Assembly: GCF_000372645.1 (NCBI RefSeq)
Contig: NZ_APMP01000008.1
Span: 1 to 64,000, forward strand
Length of the DNA stretch: 64,000 bases
Direction: 5' to 3'
DNA from: Caulobacter vibrioides OR37
GTDB taxonomy: Bacteria > Pseudomonadota > Alphaproteobacteria > Caulobacterales > Caulobacteraceae
The translations under genes were made by a program, and so were the position numbers. Below the pieces are notes generated by a model. It was given only the letters and a program-made list of their open reading frames with translations, made no database searches and was not told where the DNA came from. This document shows positions 31,875 to 39,075 of the stretch, piece after piece (within the stretch, counting starts at the first letter, position 1; each line of letters opens with the position of its first letter).

Positions 31875-34772
31875 CTAGAACTTGGCCGAGACGCGCACAT
31901 AGGCATACCGGCCGCGCGCGTCGTAGGTGTAGATATCGTAGTTGATGGGGGCGTTGGCGTAGGAAGCCGGCGGCGCCTTGTCGAACAGGTTGCTCACCCC
32001 GACGCTGACGGCGGTGTCGTACTTGTCGAACTGATAGCCGCCCTCCAGATCGTTGTAGAAGATCGCCTTGGTGTGGGCGTCCTTGACGGGGTTGGTCACG
32101 TCCGTGCTCCCGCCGATGTAGCGGCCGCGCCAGAGGGCGTTCCACGACCCCTTGTTCCAGCCGAGCGAGGTCTGTCCCTTCCAGTGAGGATAGGTCGCCC
32201 GGGGCTGGTCGCCCTTGCCGGCCCGCTCGTCGACGATGGGGGCTCCGCCCGCCGGATTGGGGCTCGTGGTCTTGAAGCTCTCCAGGTACGAGGTGTCGAG
32301 CACGGCGGCGAAGCGGCCCAGATCTGTGCTGAACTCGTATCGGATCGTGCTGTCGATCCCCGAGGTCTTGATCTGCGACAGGTTCTGAACGCCCTGCACC
32401 AGATTGGTGATGGCGCCGGTCGAGGCGTCGCGGGTGACCAGACCGCAGAATACGCCGCCCTGCTGGGCGCAAAGGCTGAGGATCTGGGTGGCCGATTGGC
32501 TGGCGATCGCGTCGTGGACGGTGATCTCGTACCAGTCGATGGTGGCGGTCAGGCCTGGCAGGAAGCGCGGCTTGAGGGCCAGCCCGGCGCTGTAGGTGTC
32601 GGCGGTCTCGGCCTTGAGCTTGGTGTTGCCCGAAATGGTGCCGGGGATCAGGCCGTTCAGATTGTAGTTGGCTTGGTTGTAGCCGGTGGGAACGCCCACG
32701 CAGCCGGGCAGCTTGGGATTGGCCGAGGCGCCGCCGTTGCACGGGTCCGCGCCCTGGAAGCTGGTCTGGCGGCCGCCCTGGTAGAGTTCGAGGATCGAGG
32801 GCGCGCGGAAGCCCTGCGAATAGGTTCCGCGCACCAGGATGTCATTGATCGGCTTCCAGCCCACGCCGACCTTGAAGGTGCTGTCGCCGCCCACGGTGTC
32901 GTAGTCGGAGTAGCGCGCCGCCAGACTGACATCGAGGCTCTTGGCCAGAGCGGCGTCCTTCAGCAGCGGCACGGCGGCTTCGACATAGACTTCGTCCAGG
33001 CTGTATTGACCCTTGGTGGGGCTGCGGGTCTGGACCGTGGTGGTGGTGTTGCTGGCGTAGGCGGCGCCCGCCGCCGGAGTCGGGATGTAGGTGGGCAGGG
33101 CGTTGACGAAGGCGTCGGGCGTGTCGAGGGCCTTGTTCGTGCGGTGCTCGTAACCGGCGGCGATCGATAGCGGTCCGGCGGGCAGTTGGAAGAGCTCGCC
33201 CGTGACGTTGGCGGTGACGTCGTAGATCTCGGTCTGGTTGGACTCCCGCGCGGTATAGCGAATGTAAGCGGCCTGGGCGGAGGTCATGGTCCCGAACAGG
33301 TTGATCGGCGTGCAGCCGGCCGCGGTCGCGCAGGCGTCGCTCAGGCCCAAGGCCAGGTTGTCGTAGTTGACGCTATTGAGGGCCTGGGTCTGGATCTTGT
33401 TCTTGGAATAGAGGCCATAGACGTCCCACTTCCAGTCCCGACCCAGCAGGCTGAACTCGCCGTCCAATCCGCCGGCGATGCGATAGGTCTTCACGTCCTG
33501 GACGTTGTCGCGGTTGCCGACCTCGTTCATCACCTTGCGGATGCGCCAGGCCTGGTTGGCGGCGAAGCCGAGGGCGTTGGCGGCGGGCACGCCGTTGGCG
33601 ACCCCGAACGGGTTGTAGGCTTGCTTGCTGGAGATGGCGAACCCGCGGATCGTGCCGGCGGAACCGCCGATATCCAGCAGGACCGGCGAGAAGAGCTGGT
33701 CGGACTTGCGTTCGTTGAACAGGCCCTCGACCTTCAGCCTGATCTTATCGGTGAGGTCGCTGGTGAACCGGCCATAGATCCCGTAGCGCTCGCTGGGACC
33801 TGTCGAATAGATGCCTTGAGCCTGGGTGTTGTAATAGTCGCCCGGCAGGCTGGCGGTATGGAAAGCATCGTCGGCCGCGCTGCCGGAACCGATGGTCGAA
33901 CCCGCCGTGAGGGCCGCGGGCGTGGCCGAGGCGGCGAAGCCCGCAGGCGTGCCGAAATAGGTGTTATTCGACAGGCCCGGAAGAATATAGAGACCGTTGG
34001 GGCTGGTGCCGACCGAGGTCGTCGGGACCAGGGTCACCCGGGTCAGGTCGCGGTCGGCCGTGAGGATCGGCTTGTCCTTGACGTAGCTCAGCGACACGAT
34101 CAGCGCGCTCTTGTCGAAGCGCTTGCCGAAATTGGCGACGCCCGAATAGGAGGCGCCGTCGCCATGCGAACTGACGCCGTACTTGGCCTGGACCTTCACG
34201 CCGTCGAAGTCGCGCAGGGTCTTCAGGTTGACCACGCCGGCGATGGCGTCCGCGCCGTAGATCGCCGAGGCGCCGTCCTTGAGAACCTCGGCGCCCTCGA
34301 TCATGCCCAGCGGCATGGTGTTGAGATCGACGAAGTCGCGAAAGCCCCGTTGGCCCACGCCGTCGACCCAGCGGTGACCGTCGACCAAGACCAGAACCCG
34401 GTTGCCGCTGCCCTCGGCGCCGCCGAGATAGCGCAGGTTGATAGAACTCGCGCCGTAGGACGTGCCCTGGGTGCCGTTGCTGCTGAGGCTGACGCCGGCC
34501 GACGGCAGCTTCTGCAGCAGCTCGCCCACCGAGTTGGCGCCGGAATTCTTGATGTCCTGCTCGGTCAGGGTCGTGACCACTCCAACGGCGTCGGCGTCGC
34601 GCCGCTGGATCCGCGAACCGGTGACGATAATGGTGTCGATCGCCACGGCCTCGTCCGCCCGGGGCGGGGCGGCGTTCGTCTGAGCGTGGGCGGGCGCGGC
34701 GAGGCCCGCGGCCAGCAAGGCCACATGGGCGGTTCCGGCGCACAAGGCGCGCAAGGTCGAAGCTTGCATCAA
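31875..34772 (-). CDS. TonB-dependent receptor
   Basis: A 965-residue outer-membrane active transporter. A signal peptide (about 1-30, ending AHAQ) is followed by the TonB box region AIDTIIVTGSRI, the plug with GELLQKLPSAGVSLSSNG, LVLVDGHRW and VLKDGASAIYGADAIAGVVN, then a 22-strand barrel ending in an aromatic Phe (YVRVSAKF). The plug features match Caulobacter/sphingomonad receptors for larger organic compounds rather than siderophore receptors. Two adjacent ATGs (34772, 34769) are possible starts. First gene of the receptor/permease/hydrolase/LysR set; ligand unknown. Divergent from a CapA-like gene across 300 bp. Confidence 0.9.
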   Translation of the reverse strand: MMQASTLRALCAGTAHVALLAAGLAAPAHAQTNAAPPRADEAVAIDTIIVTGSRIQRRDADAVGVVTTLTEQDIKNSGANSVGELLQKLPSAGVSLSSNGTQGTSYGASSINLRYLGGAEGSGNRVLVLVDGHRWVDGVGQRGFRDFVDLNTMPLGMIEGAEVLKDGASAIYGADAIAGVVNLKTLRDFDGVKVQAKYGVSSHGDGASYSGVANFGKRFDKSALIVSLSYVKDKPILTADRDLTRVTLVPTTSVGTSPNGLYILPGLSNNTYFGTPAGFAASATPAALTAGSTIGSGSAADDAFHTASLPGDYYNTQAQGIYSTGPSERYGIYGRFTSDLTDKIRLKVEGLFNERKSDQLFSPVLLDIGGSAGTIRGFAISSKQAYNPFGVANGVPAANALGFAANQAWRIRKVMNEVGNRDNVQDVKTYRIAGGLDGEFSLLGRDWKWDVYGLYSKNKIQTQALNSVNYDNLALGLSDACATAAGCTPINLFGTMTSAQAAYIRYTARESNQTEIYDVTANVTGELFQLPAGPLSIAAGYEHRTNKALDTPDAFVNALPTYIPTPAAGAAYASNTTTTVQTRSPTKGQYSLDEVYVEAAVPLLKDAALAKSLDVSLAARYSDYDTVGGDSTFKVGVGWKPINDILVRGTYSQGFRAPSILELYQGGRQTSFQGADPCNGGASANPKLPGCVGVPTGYNQANYNLNGLIPGTISGNTKLKAETADTYSAGLALKPRFLPGLTATIDWYEITVHDAIASQSATQILSLCAQQGGVFCGLVTRDASTGAITNLVQGVQNLSQIKTSGIDSTIRYEFSTDLGRFAAVLDTSYLESFKTTSPNPAGGAPIVDERAGKGDQPRATYPHWKGQTSLGWNKGSWNALWRGRYIGGSTDVTNPVKDAHTKAIFYNDLEGGYQFDKYDTAVSVGVSNLFDKAPPASYANAPINYDIYTYDARGRYAYVRVSAKF

Positions 34773-34986
34773 CTGATCCCCTGTCCGTCAGCCACGCTCC
34801 GCGCCGACCGCGCGTAAGCTCCCCTGCCGACGGTCAAAGCCTAGGTTTCGACGGTTTCGGCGCGCAATGTTATTGGATTTGCTGATCGGGCCATGTCGTC
34901 AGGGTATGGTCTCCCCGATTTTCTGCCCCGAACTCATACATGCCGCGAAGGTTTGACGTGACGCCCGCGCGCCGTGAGACATCACG

Positions 34987-35005
34987 TCATGCGCTGGGCG
35001 CATGA
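34987..35005. promoter_or_regulatory. 8-bp perfect inverted repeat upstream of CapA-like gene
   Basis: TCATGCGC-TGG-GCGCATGA spans 34987-35005, in the 300-bp region (34773-35072) between the divergent TonB receptor and CapA-like genes. It is a good candidate operator for a dimeric regulator, possibly the LysR encoded at 27521. Apart from this I see no gene in that spacer. Confidence 0.4.
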
Positions 35006-35072
35006 TCTAGCTGGACCGCGCGTCACGGTCCTAACCCTACGCCCTTACGGCTTCGGCGGGTGGAAAGGCTCC

Positions 35073-36193
35073 ATGGATCGCAGACGACTTCTCGCCGCGG
35101 GATTCGCCTCGGCCTTAACGGCGTCGGTCGCGGCCCGGGCGAGCGGTCGGAGAGACCTGCGCCTGACGCTGCTGGGACAGTCGCTGATCGAGCATGAGCT
35201 TTCGCCGGCCCATTGGCCGGGCCGCGCGGCGATCGCCGCCCGTTTGGCCCGGGCGGACGTCTGCTTCACCAACCTCGAGACGGTGATCCAGGGGTCGCGC
35301 GCGGGCGCCCCCACGCGCGAGCGTCTGACCTTGCACGCCGGCGACGCGGGTGTGTTGGAGACATTGAAGGGCGTGCACGTCAACCTGCTGGCCACGGCCG
35401 GCAACCACGCGTTCGACCTGGGTTCGGGGGGCGTTGTCGATACGCTCGACGCGATCCGGGCCGCGGGTCTGCCCTCGGCGGGAACGGCCTTGACCTCGCG
35501 AGCGCATCGGAGCCGGCCTGGCGCGCGACGCCGGTCGGGGCGGTGGGCCTCGTCGCCTTCGCCACGGGCAAGATCCGCGAAGGCGGGGCCGCCGCCATGG
35601 GGCGTCCGGGCGTCAACGAGCTGCGCCGCGACGCCGCCGGTCAGGTGGTCGAGGCGGACGCCGCGCGGATCCTGGAGGCTATCGCTGTCGCCCGCCGCCG
35701 GGCCCGAGTCGTGGTGGTCTATCACCACAACCACGACTGGGAACCGGACATGGCCGACGTTCCCGACTGGCAGCGGACCTTCGCCCATCGGTGCGTGGAG
35801 GCGGGGGCGGCGGCGTTCGTAGGACATGGAGCGCCGGTGGCGCAGGGCCTCGAGGTTCATCGCGCGGCTCCGCTGTTCTTCGGCCTTGGCAATTTCATCT
35901 TCCAGACGGAGAAGCCACAAGGCGCCTATCCCGCCGAGGCTTGGGAAAGCGTAGTCGCGGAATGCGCCTTCGACGGCGGGCGGTGTGTCTCGGTCAGGCT
36001 GCTCCCCATCGTCTTGAACGAGATCGGGCTTGGAGGGCCCTCGGACATGACCACGCGGGGCGCGCCAACCTTCGCCGGCCCTAAGCGAGGCGGAACGATC
36101 CTGCGTCGCCTAGCCGCCCGCTCGACGCGGTTCGGGACACGAATTGAGATCCGCGCCGATGGCGAGGGTCAGGTCCTCTTGCCGCGTGCATGA
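35073..36193 (+). pseudogene. CapA-like (PF09587) phosphoesterase-fold protein, frameshifted
   Basis: Two overlapping frames together give one CapA-family protein (metallophosphatase fold; poly-gamma-glutamate capsule enzymes are the namesake). Frame one, from ATG 35073, carries a signal sequence, FTNLETVIQ and ATAGNHAFDLGSGG, then departs from the family near 35486. Frame two continues with GLDLASASEPAWRATPVGAV, VVYHHNHDWEP, FVGHGAPVAQGLEVH and FFGLGNFIFQ, up to TGA 36193. Adding a single G at the GG of 35486-35487 would restore one frame of about 373 residues. So this is a true frameshift mutation or a one-base sequence error. Divergent from the TonB receptor. Confidence 0.75.
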
Positions 36194-36275
36194 GGGGCGT
36201 GCGGGTATTTGGCGCTTCCACGCGCGCCTCCGAGGTTCGGGCGCGTCGCGCGTTCGAACGGCTTGATTTGGGGGA

Positions 36276-37859
36276 TTAGCGCCCCCAGAGCCGCTCCCAC
36301 TTCCAACCGGTCAGGTCCTCGACGATCCGCTTGGACTCCGGCGTCTCGGCCTCGGTCGCGCCGGCGCGCAGGCGCTCGACCTCGTGGACCAGCACCGCGT
36401 GCGTCCTGGCGTTCAGGCGGAACGACCAAGAGATGACCATGCCGGCCAGCATGACCAGGATCGGCAGGCCGACCATGACCAGGGTCACCACCTGGATCGC
36501 GTGCGGCGTCTGGGTCACGGCGCCCGGGTGGTTCTTGTCGGCCGCCACGAAGCCGCCCATGCCGATCAGGCTGGTGGTCAGCACGATCGCGCCGGACTGG
36601 GCGACCTTGCGGGTCAGGGTCATGACCCCGGCGAAGATGCCCTCGCGGCGTTGACCGGTGACCGCCTCGTCGACGTCGGGCAGGTAGTTGTAGACGCCCC
36701 ACGGCACGAAGTTCAGGGTCCCGCGGCCCAGGCCCGCCAGGATGATGGGAACGAACAGCCAGAACACGACCGTCGCGTTGAAACCGCCGGGCAGCAGGGC
36801 GCTGAAGATATTGCCGTCGAGCCGCTCGACGCCCGCCGCGAAGCCGGCCGGCCGGATCAGATAGAAGGCCAGGAACAGCAGCAGCGCCGCGCTGACGCTG
36901 GCGATGGCCCAGCGATAGGCGACCACCGGGCCGGTGCGGATGATGACGTTGATGGCGATCATCACCGAGATCAGCTGGGCCACGTACATGGTCGTCATGA
37001 GCTGGGAGATCAGCAGGGTCGAGCCCAGCATCACCGTGGTGACGAACAGCGGGAAGGCGGTGTTGAAGACGTCCTGGCTGATATAGCCGCCCAGATACAG
37101 CGACAGGTGCTGGCGGAAGGCCTTCAGGCGCAGGGTCGAGAACAGGTCGCGGAACATGTTCACCGGGATCATCGCCGCCTTGCCCCAGTCCATGGGCTCG
37201 GGCTGGATCAGCTTCTCGGCCTCGGTGTAGGGGCGCTCCCAGGTCGTCAGCACGACGATGGTCACCACCAGGCTGAACAGCCCGCCGAAGATCGCGGCCA
37301 TGATCAGGAAGGTCGACGGCGAGTCCTTGCCGCCGAAGTGGCTGATGATCAGGGTCGGCAGGTACGAGGCCAGGATCGCCGAGCTCTGGGCGATCAGCAT
37401 CCGCACGCCGGCGAACTTGGCCTTCTCCTTGTAATCCTTGGTCATTTCCGCCGCGAGGGTTTCCCACGGGATCAGGAACATCGTGTAGACGAACTCGAAG
37501 AAGACGAAGGTCGCCAGGTAGTAGACGAAGGTCTGGCCCGCGACGAAGATCAGGGCGAAGGCCGGCAGCAGCGGGATGGTCAGTATAAGGAAGATCTTCC
37601 GCCGCCCGACCTTCCGGCCGATCCAGGTGTGGCGCAGGTTGTCGGAGACGTAGCCGATCAACGGGCAGGTGATCGCCTCCAAGAGACGCGGCAGACCCAG
37701 GATCAGGCCCGTCTCGACCGGCGAGAGGCCGCAGAAATTGATGAAGAAGAAGGCCAGCCAGCCGGTGATCACGGCTTGCGCGCCGGCCCCCAGCATGTCG
37801 CCGGAGCCCCAGCCCCAATAGGCGGCCCACGTGGGTTTGCGGGTGTCCGGCATGGCCAT
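36276..37859 (-). CDS. GPH-family sugar:cation symporter (MelB-like MFS)
   Basis: A 527-residue inner-membrane symporter of the glycoside-pentoside-hexuronide family. About 12 helices; the first loop contains PTWAAYWGWGSGDMLGAGAQ, helix 2-3 has PLIGYVSDNLRHTWIGRKVGRR (the GPH cation-site/motif-A region), and the C-half has GTLNFVPWGVYNYLPDVDEAV with the TGQRREG loop typical of GPH proteins. The long C-terminal tail is charged. It is the last gene of the rhamnogalacturonan operon, after the GH88/105 gene. Likely imports unsaturated rhamnogalacturonan disaccharides or similar oligosaccharides for cytoplasmic cleavage. Confidence 0.86.
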   Translation of the reverse strand: MAMPDTRKPTWAAYWGWGSGDMLGAGAQAVITGWLAFFFINFCGLSPVETGLILGLPRLLEAITCPLIGYVSDNLRHTWIGRKVGRRKIFLILTIPLLPAFALIFVAGQTFVYYLATFVFFEFVYTMFLIPWETLAAEMTKDYKEKAKFAGVRMLIAQSSAILASYLPTLIISHFGGKDSPSTFLIMAAIFGGLFSLVVTIVVLTTWERPYTEAEKLIQPEPMDWGKAAMIPVNMFRDLFSTLRLKAFRQHLSLYLGGYISQDVFNTAFPLFVTTVMLGSTLLISQLMTTMYVAQLISVMIAINVIIRTGPVVAYRWAIASVSAALLLFLAFYLIRPAGFAAGVERLDGNIFSALLPGGFNATVVFWLFVPIILAGLGRGTLNFVPWGVYNYLPDVDEAVTGQRREGIFAGVMTLTRKVAQSGAIVLTTSLIGMGGFVAADKNHPGAVTQTPHAIQVVTLVMVGLPILVMLAGMVISWSFRLNARTHAVLVHEVERLRAGATEAETPESKRIVEDLTGWKWERLWGR

Positions 37860-37904
37860 GTTGGTCTCTTGTCCCTTGGAAGCGGGGTCTTCACGCCCCT
37901 TTGG

Positions 37905-37927
37905 CCGGTCCGGCCTAGCCGGACCGG
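37905..37927 (-). terminator. Intra-operon hairpin before symporter gene
   Basis: CCGGTCCGGC-CTA-GCCGGACCGG (10-bp perfect stem, 3-base loop) lies between the GH88/105 stop (37943) and the symporter start (37859). No T-tract follows, so it more likely tunes mRNA processing or partial readthrough than ends the operon. Confidence 0.5.
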
Positions 37928-37942
37928 TTGATGTGATGGTGG

Positions 37943-39052
37943 TTAGATGAAGGCCCGCTGGAACTCGCCCAGGGCCAGCATGGCCAGCGACTGGCCATAG
38001 GGCATCGAGGTCAGCGGGATGTCCTTGTAGCCCTGGATCGTGTCGAACACCGGCGTGCCGAACGAGACCTGCTGCAGCTCGCCCGCCTCATCGATATTGG
38101 CCAGGACGCCCTTGATGGCGCGGATGGCGACGGCCTCGTATTCCTTGCCGATATAGCGTTTGCGCACGGCCTTCAGGATGCCGTAGGCGAAGCCAGCCGT
38201 GGCCGAGGCTTCCAGGTACGAGGTCTTGTCGTTGATGATCGTATGCCAGAGGCCGGTCTCGGCGTCCTGGAACCGCATCAACGCCTTGATCTGGGCTTCG
38301 AGCGCGTCGATCAGGAAGGCGCGCAGGCCATCACCCGGCTTGAGGTCCAGAAGCTCGATGAACTCCGGGATCGCGATCGTCACCCAGCAATTCCCGCGCG
38401 CCCACAGCGCGTCGGCGAAGTTGTGACGGCCCAGGAACGTCCAGCCGTGGAACCACAGGCCGGTCTTGCGGTCGGCCAGATACTTGATGTGGACCATGAA
38501 CTGGCGCTTGGCCTCCTCGACGAAGTCGGGGCGGTCGAGCAGCAGGCCGATCTTGGCCAGCGGCAGCACGCTCATCATCAGCGTATCGTCCCACAGCTGC
38601 TGCGGGTTCTCGCTGTTGAAGACGATGTGCTGGAAGCCGCCTTCCTCTGTGCGCGGACCTTCGTACATGACGTAGTCGGCCCAGGTCTCGAGATAGGGGA
38701 TGTAGGTGTGGTCGCCGGTGGCCTCGTAGAGATAGGCCAGGGTCAGGAACGGCGAGACGGTGTTGATGTTCTTGGTCGGGGTGCCGGCCTCGAAGCGATC
38801 GGCGAACCACTTGACCATGATGTCGAAGGCGCGCTCGTCGCCATGCATCTCGTACTGCTTCCACAGGCCGTAGAGACCGACGCCGTGGGTCCATTCCCAG
38901 TCGTTCCAGCCCTTGGTGTCGATGACGCGGCCGTCGTCCAGGCGCAGCAGGAACTCGCCGGTCTCGTCGGTGATGTCGACGAGGTTGCTGATCAGGGCGG
39001 CGATCTTGGCCTTGATGTCCTTGGCGTCGAGGCCATGGGCGAGATTGGGCAC
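37943..39052 (-). CDS. GH88/GH105 unsaturated rhamnogalacturonyl hydrolase
   Basis: A 369-residue (alpha/alpha)6-barrel enzyme that removes the 4,5-unsaturated galacturonyl residue left by lyases, freeing rhamnose. Motifs typical of YteR/YesR-like GH105: WNDWEWTHGVGLYGLWKQYE, FNSENPQQLWDDTLMMSVLPLAKIG (Asp of WDD is the likely catalytic acid), WFHGW, ARGNCWV and YLEASATAGFAYGI. There is no signal peptide, so it acts in the cytoplasm on imported unsaturated di- or oligosaccharides. The GTG start at 39052 has TGGAG upstream; no ATG fits as well. Sits between the GH35 gene (23 bp gap) and the GPH symporter. Confidence 0.87.
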   Translation of the reverse strand: MPNLAHGLDAKDIKAKIAALISNLVDITDETGEFLLRLDDGRVIDTKGWNDWEWTHGVGLYGLWKQYEMHGDERAFDIMVKWFADRFEAGTPTKNINTVSPFLTLAYLYEATGDHTYIPYLETWADYVMYEGPRTEEGGFQHIVFNSENPQQLWDDTLMMSVLPLAKIGLLLDRPDFVEEAKRQFMVHIKYLADRKTGLWFHGWTFLGRHNFADALWARGNCWVTIAIPEFIELLDLKPGDGLRAFLIDALEAQIKALMRFQDAETGLWHTIINDKTSYLEASATAGFAYGILKAVRKRYIGKEYEAVAIRAIKGVLANIDEAGELQQVSFGTPVFDTIQGYKDIPLTSMPYGQSLAMLALGEFQRAFI

Positions 39053-39075
39053 GGGTGGTCTCCAGAAGTCGGGTA

